DNA of 64,000 nucleotides from Diploptera punctata (lineage: Eukaryota; Arthropoda; Insecta; Blattodea; Blaberidae): positions 67,001-131,000 of the forward strand of contig JASPKZ010003418.1 of assembly GCA_030220185.1 (NCBI GenBank), written 5' to 3'. The notes beneath the pieces were generated by a model, which worked only from the letters and a program-made list of their open reading frames with translations, was not told the origin of the DNA and did not search any database. Each line of letters starts with the position of its first letter. The stretch's first letter is position 1. The translations under genes and the position numbers were made by a program. Positions 52,152-64,000 of this stretch are shown piece after piece.

Positions 52152-53607
52152 TAAACTACTAAAAAATAGAGTAATACATGTTTAAACGAAAGTCACAAAA
52201 TAAATATTGAAACAATTTCATTTTTTATCTTTTGTAATTATGAATTGAAAACTCAAGTAAAATTAGAATAGACATTAAAAGAATATTTTATTATACAATA
52301 TTAAAAATACGAACAAATTATAATTTTAGGAATCAATGTTTCCATGGTTATTTCAACACTCAGTACGTAGTGTGTCCTCTGTGAGCTTCAATGACTGCAT
52401 TACACCTACGAGGCATGCTTCACAGAAGCCTTCTTACAGAAACTTGTGAGATTCTCTCCCATTCCTTGATGAGTGCATTTGAAATTTCGTCCCGGTTCCA
52501 TGGCACAGCAGGATGCTTACGAACAAGTTTTTCCAGATTATCCCACATTTGCTCGATCGGATTAAGGTCCGAACTGCATGGAGGCCAGTCCATCACCCTA
52601 ATTTGACATTATTGCAAGACATCTATGGCAGCCTGTCTTGTATGATATCTAGCATTATCTTGCATTAGAAGAAAATTAATGTCCATACCATAAGCAAAGG
52701 GTACGACATTTAGAAAGATAATCTCATTAATATGAACATCAGCATTCATTCGCTGTGGGACAACGAACTCCTCCAAACCTGTCACATCAATAATTGTGGC
52801 TGTTCAAAACGTTCACCAGGACGTCTCCATACTCGCGTACGTTCATCAGGACGTCTCCATACTCGCGTACGGCCATCGGAACACGTTAAATGGTATCTTG
52901 ATTCGTCCGTGAATAGAACACCTTTCAATTGGCGGACCTGCCAGTTGACGTAATTCTGAGAAAATTGCAGCCGGGCTTCTTCTTGTTGACATGTTAAACG
53001 AGGAGCTTCAAAGGTAGTTCTAGACCTCAATATTTAATTTCTCAGTCTATTTCTTTCAGTCTCATCAGAAATTACCCCTCAGTTGTTGTTCGTAAATCAT
53101 TTTGAAGATCGTCTGTGTAAAACTGATAGGACGACAATTATATCCTGTACCTCTGTAGTCTTATTCGTATGGCCTTGAACGGACCGCCTCTTGTATCCAC
53201 GTGTCTCCGTATATCGCCTCCACAGCCCATGGATGACGGAAGGTTTATCATGTCGAATAGAATGGCCGTCTTCAATCAAGGAATCTGCTCGTGCAACTGA
53301 TGTTTCATTCAGATGTCTCATTGCTCTGTATTAGCTTCAGAGAACACAAAATAATAATTTCCTACCACAGTTTATTCCTCAAACCCGATTAAAAAATAAA
53401 TAAATCAGTAAGCATTCACTTTAGTTTCAGCAACTCTTGGATCTTCTTTAACGAATTCAGAAAAAAATTAATAAAACCCAGAAGAATTTAAATCTGGTTT
53501 TAACAATACTTCAGATCAAAACATCTGACTCTGAAAATTTTAATTGTTTCAGTATTTATTTTGTAGCTTAGGTTTAAACATGTGTTCTAACTTTTTTGAG
53601 TAGTGTA
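52152..53607 (-). mobile_element. Tc1-like transposon, second copy, inactive
   Basis: The ends (aaactactaaaaaatagag on the left; ttttttgagtagtgta on the right) match the copy at 39455-40947. Minus-strand transposase: MRHLNETSVARADSLIEDGH, then LTCQQEEARLQFSQNYVNWQ, KGVLFTDESRYHLTCSDGRT, FLLMQDNARYHT (catalytic D present here), and CSSDLNPIEQMW-like sequence. A 30-bp tandem duplication repeats RTRVWRRPDE/GER at 52826-52885, and frameshifts occur elsewhere. The FTDES and QDNAR boxes survive in this copy but the frame does not. Confidence 0.88.
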
Positions 53608-53864
53608 TTATTAAAATATGTTGCATTTATATAAACAAATGAAATGTATTTATATGCAACTCAACCTCTTGTTTAGCAAACTCAAGAAGTTGAAATTTTT
53701 TACAGATAATTCATAAGCTTTTAGATTTAAATCTTAGGAAAGAATATAATGCGTGGAGACCGTTCATAGTTGTTTATAAACAGACTATTTACGTTACCAA
53801 AATTAAATACAGAATGATGTGTTACTTTTTTTAACACTCTGTATGCTATACCAGAGTAAGGTTA

Positions 53865-56800
53865 TTTTAAAAGAGTGGCAATTTTGAATATAGGCTGGAT
53901 TTTTTTGCATTAGAAACCCCAACCATACCCTCTAGATTGTATTTATACTGTTTTCAAAATTTCGAAAAATCTGATACCTTTGGGGGAACACAAAGACTAT
54001 AGACATGCAAAACTCAATTCTAAACTCTTGGTATTAATTAAATAAAAAGTAGTTTTATTTTATTTTCATATTTATTATATAATTCAGTGACAGCTATATA
54101 TTATGTAATAAATATAATAAATATGAAAATCAAATAAAACTACGTTTTATTTTTATTTAATAAATAAATACGGATTTTCATCAAGTAAACACCAACTCAA
54201 TTGATTACTAAAATTTTGGATTTAGATCGGATATTTTGCATTAGAAATCCAGGACACAGTCTATAGATTGTATTTTTGCAATTTTCAAAATTTGGAAAAT
54301 GTTTACTTTTTTGAGAAAAGCACCTAGACTATAGCTTTGGAGAACTCAATTCTGAAATTTTGGATATAGGTACCGAATTTTTGCATTAGAAATCCCGATC
54401 ACATCCTCTAGATTGAATTTTTGTAGTTTTTAAAATTTCGAAAGTTTGGCATTTTTTGTGAAAACACGTTACTCAATTTTGAAATGTTTTATTTAGACCG
54501 GATTTCTTGCATTAGAAACTCCGGGTACACCCTCTACGAGATAGGATTTATGGAACATTCAAAGTTTAGAAAATTTTGACATTTTTGAGGAAAATACAAA
54601 CACTATTCGCTTGGAAAACACAGTTCTGTAATTTTGATTTTCACCTGATTTGTTGCATTAGAAACCCCGGAAACATCCTCTAGATTGTATTTTTGAAGTT
54701 TACGAAATTTCGAAAATGCTGACTTTTGGAAAAAAAAAAAATCAGCAAGTCTATAGCCTGGAAAAACAATTTTGTTTTTTATATTTTGAATCTAGACCGG
54801 ATATCTTGCATTAGAAATCCCGGACATACCCTCTAGATTGTATTTATCAAGTTTTCAAAATTTCGAAAATTTCCAAGTTTTTTGGGAAACACAATCGATA
54901 CAGCATTGGAAAACTCAATTTAGAAATGTTATACTTAGACCAAATGTTTTGCATTAGAACTCACGGACATATCCTCTAGATTGAAATTATTAAGTTTACA
55001 AAAATTTCGAAAATTTTCACATTTTTAAGATAAAAAAACACCAGTACTATATATAGCCTTGGTGTACTCAATGGTGAAATTATGGATTTAGACCGAATGT
55101 TTTTCATTAGAAACTACGGTTTGAATTTTTGCAGTTTTCAATATTTCGAAAATTTTAACATTTTTGTGGTTAGCACTAAGAATGTAGCCTTGGTAAAATC
55201 AATTATGAAATTTTGGATTTAGGCGGGATTTTTGCACTAGAAATTCCTGTCACTTCCTCTTGATTGAATTTTTGCAGTTTTTAACATTTCGTAAATTTTA
55301 ACATTTTTCGAAAAAAAAACTATAGACTTGCAAATTCAATTCTGAAATTATAGATTTAGACCGGATATTTAGCATTAGATATCCCGAACACACTCCCTAC
55401 TTTGTATCTATGCAGTTTTAAAAATTTGAAACTGTAGCCTTGGAAATTTTATTTTCAAATTTTGGATTTAGCCCGGATTTTTTGCATTAGAAAACCCATA
55501 ACACCCCTCGATTTATTCTACGTATTTTTCAAATTATCGAAAAAGTTAAAATTTTTGGGAAAAACACCAAGACCATTGTCTTGGAAAACTCATTTTCAAA
55601 GTTCGGATCAGGGCCGGATTTTTTTGCATTAGAAACCTCATACACACCCTTAAGATTGATTTCTTGAAGTTATCAAAATTTAGAAAATTTGACAATTTTG
55701 GGGAAAAAACCAAGACTATAGCCTTAGAAAACTCATTTTCAAATTTTGGATTTAGATCCGATTTTTTCCATTACAAATCCCTTACGCACCCTCCAGATTG
55801 AATTTTCAAAATTTAGATTTTTTTTACATTTTTGTGAAAAACACTAACACATTGGAAAACTTATTTTCAAATTTTTGGATTTAGATCGGATTTTTTATTT
55901 AGAATACCCTTCCGCAACCACTAGATTGATTGTTCGCAGATTTCAAATTCTCGAAAATCTTGACTTTCTGAGAAAAACACTAAGATTATAGCCTTGGAAA
56001 ACAAATTTTAAAATTATGGGTTTAGACCCAATTTTTTGCATTAGAAACCCTTTACACTACTTCCAGATTGATTTTTTGCAGTTTACAAAGTTTCGAAAAT
56101 TTTGAAATTTTTGGGAAAACAACTAGACTATAGCCTTATAAAATCTCATTTTCAATTTTTAAATTTATACCGGAATTTTCGTAATACAAATCACGGACAC
56201 AGTCTCTAGATTGGTATTCTTTTCAAAATTTCGAAATTGTTTACATTTTTGGGAAAAACACCTAGACTATATATTTGGAGAACTCATTTTGAATTTTTGG
56301 ATTTCGACCGGTTGTTTTCCATTAGAAACCCCGTTCACACCCTCTAGATTAATTTTTTGTAGTTTTCAAAATTTCGAAAATTTTCAAATTTCGGAAAAAC
56401 ACCAAGACTGTAGCATTGGAAAATTAATTTTCAAATTTTGGATTTAGATAGGATTTCTTGAATTAGAAACCACTTACACACCCTGTAGATTGATGTTTTG
56501 AGCTTTTCAAAGTTTATACATTTTTTACAGTTTTGAAAAACACCAAAAATATAGCTTTGAATAATTTTCAAATTTTGGATTTAGGCCGGAATCTTCGTAT
56601 TAGAAATCCCGGACAAACCCTCTATATTGACTTTTCGCAGTTTACAAAATTTGGAAAATGTTGGTAAAACTAGAATATAGTCATGGAAAACTCATTTTCA
56701 AATTTTGGATTTAGACCGGGTTTTATGCATTACAAACCCCTTACACACCCTCTACATTATTTTTTTGCAATATTCAAAATTTCGAAACTTCTGACATTTT

Positions 56801-57240
56801 TGGGACAAAAACACCAAGGCTATAACCTTGAAAAACTCAATTTCAAATTTTGGGTTCAGACAAGAATTTTTTGCATTAGAAACCACTTACAAAACCTCCC
56901 GATTGATGTTTTGCATTTTTCAGAATTTCAAGTATTTTGACATTTTTGGAAAAAAACATCAAGGCTAGAGCCTTTGGAGAACACATTTTAAACTTTGGAT
57001 TCAGTCCGGATTTCACGTATTATAAATTCCGGACAAACCCTCTATATTGCATTTCGCATTACACAAAATTTCGAAAATTTTGACATTATTGGTAAAACAA
57101 CTAGAACATAGCCATGGAAAACTCATTTTCATATTTTGAATTTAGACCGGATTTTTCGTAATAGAAATCCCGGACACACTCTCTAGTTTAATATCTTGCA
57201 GTTTTCGAATTTTTTTACATTTGTGGGAAAAACACCAAGC
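53865..57240. repeat. Diverged tandem satellite, unit about 140 bp, ~23 copies
   Basis: A recurring block gcattagaaaccccggacac, cctctagattg(a/t)atttt, tgcagttttcaaaatttcga, aaaattttgacatttttggg, aaaacaccaagactatagcc, ttggaaaactcattttcaaa and ttttggatttagaccggatt repeats throughout. Anchors at about 53915, 54236, 54385, 54510, 54655, 54810, 54950, 55105, 55235, 55370, 55485, 55630, 55770, 55900, 56040, 56190, 56325, 56460, 56610, 56730, 56875, 57020 and 57160 give a mean spacing of ~140 bp. Copies differ by many substitutions and small indels. An unrelated AT-rich piece with an inverted repeat interrupts it at about 54000-54220. Confidence 0.92.
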
Positions 57241-57520
57241 CTTGGAAAATGTTACACTTATGGTAGCTTATTTTAGGGCATAAAGGACCTTTGGAACATG
57301 GATTAATTGTGACGGTATGATAACGTGTGATTTGCCTACGGATTAGTGCTAGACGAGCGGCATGGCTGATGACTTTATTAGTAGAGGGTATTCGAGACAA
57401 ATAAATAAATAATTAAACAACTATATACTATGTTATATTCTGATGTAATATATGTTTGCCGTGGTGAGTGGAAGAGAAGGCCACATGGCCTTAACTCCAC
57501 CAGGCTAAATAAATAAATCT
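57241..57520 (+). mobile_element. 3' terminal fragment of the ORF1/ORF2 LINE family
   Basis: gtgagtggaagagaaggcca and catggccttaactccaccag then ggctaaataaataaatct correspond to the terminus of the element at 8885-13215, here on plus with an AAAT tail. The upstream part (57250-57420) is probably the 3' UTR. Confidence 0.6.
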
Positions 57521-60500
57521 AAAATCTAAAATTATTTAAACTGTAAGAACAAAATATATAATTACAGAAAAATAAATTAGCTTAACTTATTCTATTACAT
57601 GTTCGTGGGGAGAGAAAGAGAGAGATTGAAACTAGGCCACATGGACTGACTACTACTTCATTTGTAACTACTTAAATTTATTTCCTGCCCTAAAGCCCAT
57701 CTTGATTTTATACTAAGGCCCCAAAAGCCTATTAAGAATAAACATGTGCGGACTTACCAAGCGGCTGCTGCTTTAACGACTACATTTTCACCACTGACCG
57801 TCCATCCACACTACAATTTTATTTCTCTCTCTGAAATCTAGCTCTAAAAATCTGTTCAGCCCCTTCGTTCTCCCCCTCCCTGTACATGTCGCCCTGGATG
57901 TTTCGAGAACCTTCTCTTGTTTTGAGAGATGTGAATTTAGACCTTTATTGCCAAAGGCAAATCTGATTACCGAGTAATATTTTTCCCACTTTCCAATATA
58001 GTTTGACATTCTTTCTACATCCTGTCATTATAAGAATTCCAAAAAAACTAATATATCCTATAATATGAAAACTATAATATTATGACTATTTAAAATAATT
58101 AATTAAAAATATGTAGTCCTAGTTCAACATAATTCACCCCACTCAAAACTGACAAAAGGTTTTTTAAAAGATAAAGACCTTTTTCAGGCCATTATCATAA
58201 ACCATAGTATTGTTTATGTAAAATTTTAGACTTTTTGCCATTTAGCCCGAAAGACATGTATCATAGTATTGTTGTCCCCCATGAATTCTTCTTAAAATTT
58301 CGTTTGACCACACACCATGCTCTAGATTTTTTTTCTTACCTTGATCTTACAGTGTAGCTCTTTTTCCTTTCCCTACGCTTGACCCTGTCCAAAATACTAG
58401 TGTACAACAAGAAATACAACATGAACACCCTTTAAGTAATTATGTACTCTGAAATATTGTGCTTAAATTAATCAATTTCCTCCTCGTATGTTCTATATGG
58501 AACATTTGACGCTTACATACTCCATCTTATTCCCACACCATTCATTTGGCGTAAAAAAAACATGCTAAACAACAGGAAAAATGGATTAGCTTATCACTCT
58601 GCACCTGAAACAAGAAGATATACATAAAACACAAATTATATATTCTTGTTCCCTGTTTTTCTTGTGGCTAAGTTCTTTGCTGTGTTTTTTTGTTTTGTTT
58701 TTGTTTTTCATATAAGTTACTTTTGCACACTTTAATTTCGAAAATTGTATTTATTATTTTTTCCTAAAATATTTAATTAGAGCTTATCACTTTCTTCGTA
58801 ACACTCAGCTGTTTCACTAGCCCCGTCCACCGAGAAACTTGAAGCACTATGTTCTTGTTTATCGCCTCGCATGTCCGCTGCTCATGTTGATCTCTTACAG
58901 CATCCCTGATTGCATCCAATATCTGGAACCACGTTCGGTGATGGTATCCTCCTTCAGTCGGGAGAGAGCCATGCCGGGTACTTGGGTCTTCCTTTGAAGT
59001 TCTCGTGACCAGCAATTTCTTTTAGGAGTCATGGATTATCCGGAGGATAGGTTTAATAGGATTTCTGTGTTTTCTATCCAATTTTCCTTACTGTATAATA
59101 CTGGTTGGGAATTACTATCTAATCCACGGACTAGCAAACTTTGGTTTGACATGGGTAAGGTATTTGTTTGGTCTCTCATGTCGCACCGTACTGACTGGTG
59201 GACATTTTCCATGTTGAATGACTATGTCTGTTGTAGTAAGACGTACCCGCATAGACCCTGTCTTCCTCCATCGTTCTGGCATCAACTAATCTGACCAAGT
59301 TTCGTGGTGTGGGGAATGTCCTAGGCGACTCAACATCCTTCGTCGTTCCTTCTTAGCCCAGTTGTGTTCGTATAGTTTGGGCATAATCAGTCCAGGCATG
59401 TGTGCAGTCGTTCTTCTTGCCAAAAGGTGTTTTACTCTTGTCTTAATGGTTCTTCATTTACTTTGATTTTTTGTAGTTGTGTTTGTTCTTAATTACTACA
59501 AGTCTTACACCATGTATTTTTAATAGGTTCAGTTAGGCCTTTGAAATGAAACTAATGATGCTTATGGGCTTATCGGGATCACTCACCATCTTATATTCAA
59601 AATTTTCCGAGATTTTGAACATCCATGTACATCTTTGCTTTATATAATTTTCCCTAAGTTTGAGTTCCTCTAAATTTACTCCTAGTTAGTCATATCTCAA
59701 TGGTACAAACAACAAAATTTCTATTTTGCATTTATCTTTAAAACCGCCAGCCTCGTTCCTATACAAAAATTATCCTTGTTTTATCTTCTATGTTGGCTAG
59801 ATTTTAAACTGGAAATGGAAAAGAGTGCTCTTATGCCTATCAATTCTGTGTATTCATCATCAACAAATATCAGTTTCCAAATCATCTCTTTTTTTAATCT
59901 TCCTTAAAACTTCCATTCACAGTACTACAGGTTTATATATTCCCATAATTTTTCATGATTAGATCGATTGATATTTTGCTATATTTCGCAGCCCTAAATT
60001 TTAGCCTAATTCTAAGGGTTTCCTCTAGTCCCTTTCTTTATATACTCACGTATTTATCATGTAAATGCTACTTAACCAATGCCGAATTAGTCCTTACAAC
60101 TACCCATTAATATTCGCATCCTGAATTTCTGTCATCGTTTCCTTAGTGTGCTGAGTTTGAGAGCATTATTTTCCTTTCCCCACATCTGAATTAACTGCCT
60201 CTATTTCTTAACTCTCCCTTTCCTAGTCTTAATGGTACTTGAATTGAGATATGATCTTAAGCTACTTGTGTCAGTACAGGGATTTAGGTTTTCATTATTT
60301 ATTGGTCTAATTTTCCCTGCCCATCTGATCTTACTGCTAATATATCAATCCACTTATTTTAACTTCTTGGTCCTCACTGATCCAATTTTGAAAGTCACAG
60401 TGATGTTACGTAACCTGAGTCCTTGTCCTCATTCTCCCTTCTGCTGCCGTAACTTCTGATACGGTGTACTTTACACAGTGACATCACCTAACTGTTAGTT

Positions 60501-63500
60501 TGAATGGCAAATTCTCATAGCTGATTTGTTGAACTTTTTATACATTTACTTTTCGTTTTGTATGCTTTATTCCCTGATTGTTTCTTTATCTATATGTATA
60601 CTTAAACTTCTCTTTTTATTTTTCTCTACTCCCTACTCCCGGGCTTCCTTGATTTCTTTTTCATAATTTATTGGGGTCGTTTTTCTCTCCATTCACTTTG
60701 AACCATTTACCCACGTCCTACTCCAAGGGGTTCTTTCCTTACGTCTTCTGTCACTCAGAACTCCTCCTCCTTCCTGTACCTGCTCTGTATCCTAGGGGGG
60801 GCTCTAATTTACGTTGGACTCCTTATGTGCTTAAACTTATCCACACCACCATAGGTATTTAACCTTTCGTTTTTATGTCGTCATCTTTCCTTCCATCCTA
60901 GGTCAATCTGCCCCTTTTTGGCTCTACTTGTCGATTGCACAATCGCGTGTATGTGCGTATCCCAATTTTCCTTCTGCTCCCTCTAGTGCACTAGTGATTC
61001 CGATGTTATTTTGCTAGAATTTGTTATCTATCCGCTTGGACTATATTCTACCTGTGCGTATGTCTTTCCCTAATATCACGTGGATATCACAACTAGTCTC
61101 TAGCGTCCTTTCCTTACCCCTTGAGGGTTATTCGCCGATGTTTGTTTGTCACTCCTTTCACGTTTTGTTTACTTCTATTATTTTATTATTATTATTAATT
61201 TATTACTTCTTCTTCCTTCTTCTTCGTCTTATTTACTTCACATACATCATATCAGGATTACTGCTAGTCCTATCTGGTATCCCAGTATTACGATCATTTA
61301 GACGTTATTCCTTTCAATATTATGCGCCATCCTTCAACCTGACTGTTTCTCCCATTATTAATTATTGATCGATATAGCATTTTATGCTTATCATTATGTT
61401 ATTGAAATTAGTTTTATTTGTTATTAGTATTAATATTATTATGTAGGTTAATTTATCATGTTTTACTTTTATAGCTCAGATTGCCCGTTGGCTATTCACT
61501 GTGAGTCTCGGTTGTCCTCTTTTATTTTAGGAATTTATTACAATTCTCGAATTCTAGTTGCGTAATGATCTTTGATGCCAGAGGTGCTCGCCTACCATCT
61601 AAACATACATTCGCAACTTAAATTCGTATTGTGAACTCCTGTCTTCGTAATTTGAGGCTTCATTATACATTCCAAGCTACTTTATTCATTAATTATGTAA
61701 TTATTAATATTGTTTAATTTAGTACTATTTTATTTAGCTTTGTTAAGATTACTCGTAGTTTGTTCATAATTACTTGTGGTTCTCATAATCTTCGGGTTTA
61801 ATTTAATGTAGTAATTAAGATTATCTACATTTCCTCAGTTAGCATCATTTACCGTTTCCCGTTTCTCAATTACTTGCCAATGTTTGCTTTTAACCTATTT
61901 AGGTTAAATCCACAGAGTATTAGCTTATTCTTGTAAGGTTATTATTTATTATTTTAATGTTATCATTATTTATTGGTTATTTATTTTTAAGGGGATCCAT
62001 TGATTGAGATCTAACTTCCCACATGTTCTCATTCCTCAAATATTTCCTTCATCTGGAATATATAATGAAAGTTATTAATTAATAATGATAGAGCGTATTC
62101 TGATTAAGTTAAGCAACTAAGTTTACTTCACTTCTTAAATATACGAAAACCGCCTTAAACTGACACGAAATATTTTCAAAGTCCTATGCCACAACAGTGC
62201 GCCTGCGCCTGTCATTTGACCACATCTCAATTACCTTCCTCGCTATGAAACAAAATAAAATGACCAATAATATTATAAAATGTATTGGATCAGTTCACAA
62301 TTTTACAAAAATGCTGCCACCGTTTAATCTAAATTATTTCGTTTTAAGTATGTAGACGCATTAAAAAGATAATGCCTAAAGCTAACTAGACACTCTTGAT
62401 TTAATTCAAACTCTCCACTACATAAAACACTCTCTGGGGAAACTAGCAAGGCACCATTCGCCATATGGGTATTCAAATAATTACTTAAAGGTCCTACGTA
62501 ATATACAAAGTTGGTTGAAAATTCAAAATATTTAATAATGTAGGTAAAACATAAGACTTTTAATTCTTAAATTAAAGTCAAAAATCCCTGGTTGTATAAT
62601 ATCACCTGGGGTTAGGATTAATAGACAATACCATGTATTTATTTATATTTGCGGATAATATTTATTTTATATTATTTCCTTCTAAAGTGAGATTCAATCA
62701 TATTAATAAATATACGCAACTATCGCCGCACATATATAAAAGACTATTTAAGTTTCCTAATTTTTTTTTAATGTTTATGACTCTCGCGCTCCTATATTTA
62801 CTTTAGCATATATAGGCACGTTACGGTATGTGATATACTTTAGGTATTTCTTATCATTAATTTCATTGCGATCGTTAAAGTACAGAATATTTATGATTCC
62901 TGGTAATTTATTTAAACATCTTCGGGGATATCAGTGTATTTAATGTTGTGTTATTATTTAGTTAAATGCTTAGTCTAATGCGGGCAAAGTACATTACTCG
63001 GATAGAGAATTCTAAGTCTTGTCAGCATCACGGTTCCCTCGGCAGTACTATCTCTCGTCTTATGAAACAACTTAATTTAAATCAATATAATTCATCAACT
63101 AGATGCTATCCGATCCGGTATCAACCATTATTTAATAAATTCACCACGCTTATGTTTATTAATGTTCATCAACCTGTTCGATAAGATAGATTTAAAATGT
63201 CTCCAACTCTGTTATCAGGTATGATTTTATTCATATTAAATCGTTATGTATGTATGTACAAGGAACTATCACAATGCCTATTCCGGATTATTATTAAGCT
63301 TACTGGATTTTCTTTTTGTTTCTATATCTGATTAAGATATTTATGAGTTTGACTGATCCGGATTTATAAGTTAAGCTTTAATATAACCAACTATTTGGCA
63401 TTATCTTGCTAGATTAAATAAGTTATTATGTTTGATTTTGAAATTCAGTGTAGGGTAATTTTGAATAAGTTCCTAAACACATTTTTTGTTTTGTTTCTAA

Positions 63501-64000
63501 GTTATAAGGATGTTACGTGACAAATATGTGTCCAAGATTGAAACATCAGCTGTCATCCCTTGTACAAATTGTGGAAAGTTTTCAGAATCTAGTTTCAATA
63601 CACCGTTATGCGATTTATATTTGTCACGGTGCATCTTTCAGGTTTCCCCTCCAAGTGTAATTAAGTCTACCTTATTATAAGTCATATTTTAAAATAAACT
63701 CCCTTGAAAGAAAAATTATATACTAAGTTAACTATTAAATCTGTAAAAGAAGCTAAGTTCCATAATTCTATATTTTTCCCTAGATGAATTAGTTATACAA
63801 GTTGTGGATAATTTCCAATTTACTCCCGACAAATGCTGATATTCCTGCCTTGTATAAAAATGGAAAATAATTTCCTAGTTCAAGTTCCTGAACTGACATC
63901 CAATAACCATGAATCAATTTTACACTACGGCCATCTTGCGTTATTCTGGAGAGAATAAACCAATACTGAAATCATTATCCCTGAGTTCGAATCCAAGACT
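57521..64000. other. Long stretch without recognised genes or repeats
   Basis: No exon, tRNA, TIR or RT motif can be supported. By eye the plus strand is pyrimidine-rich from about 58.8 to 61.7 kb, so its complement is purine-rich, as in coding strands of some retroelements. Minus-strand pieces look faintly coding (GGYHHRTWFQILDAIRDAVR at 58773-59015; KKERRRMLSRL near 59340) but frames break constantly. An old minus-strand retroelement is possible. Confidence 0.4.

Noticed and set aside
56211..56940. Two open frames of ~80 codons in the satellite
   Set aside because: They are repeats of the 140-bp unit read in one frame and resemble each other only for that reason.
53865..57240. Regularly spaced repeats reminiscent of a CRISPR array
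   Set aside because: Units are ~140 bp, the whole unit repeats with divergence rather than short identical repeats with unique spacers, and the context is an insect-like genome.
58773..59015. An 80-codon minus-strand frame with protein-like sequence
   Set aside because: No recognisable family, no splice context, and neighbouring sequence has constant frame breaks, so I do not call it a gene.

Overview
The window is AT-rich, repeat-laden nuclear DNA from an animal with introns, almost certainly an insect with a large genome. The mixture of CFDP2/RTE-like LINEs, a Penelope-like element, Tc1 and mariner elements, tRNA-derived SINEs and Crypton fragments suggests a cockroach or termite-like polyneopteran. 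That placement is inference from repeat style; no mitochondrial, rRNA or diagnostic single-copy gene confirms it. Nothing looks bacterial or plasmid-borne.

Only one host gene is supported: two exons, both on +, of a sidestep (Side)-family immunoglobulin cell-surface protein. Exon 20088-20247 is the C-terminal part of one Ig domain and exon 44023-44319 is the next Ig domain. The AAA-T|gtaagt donor and ttgcag|TT acceptor join to restore the family peptide DVKFAPVC, so the interval between them is one intron of about 23.8 kb. Nearly everything else is transposable-element debris.

Layout. 0-5.5 kb: LINE fragments, a complete but dead mariner (3849-5063, TA duplication) and a SINE. 6.2-8.5 kb: a 5'-truncated RNase H-bearing LINE with a 13-bp target duplication. 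8.9-13.2 kb: a nearly full-length ORF1+ORF2 LINE on the minus strand with three frameshifts. 14.3-16.8 kb: tRNA-like relics, a foldback element and a Penelope-like C-terminus. 16.9-19.6 kb: an RTE-type LINE. 20.1-44.3 kb: the Side gene intron. 44.3-50 kb: LINE tails, microsatellites and two Penelope-like elements in inverted orientation with hammerhead-like motifs. 52.2-53.6 kb: a Tc1 copy. 53.9-57.2 kb: a diverged satellite of about 140 bp. 57.5-64 kb: no recognised gene.

The intron is the most unusual part. Downstream of the real exon are at least five degenerate copies of the 3' two-thirds of that exon, most with a donor-like gtaagtta and the first stretch of intron, now scattered by later insertions. 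A large imperfect inverted duplication (about 21.08-27.07 kb against 33.10-36.72 kb) copied two of them in reverse. The same arms, and the spacer between them, carry head-to-tail pairs of Crypton-type elements with a conserved terminal hairpin; one unit retains a decayed tyrosine-recombinase gene and a 617-bp near-perfect foldback. Insertions present in one arm and absent from the other give a relative chronology.
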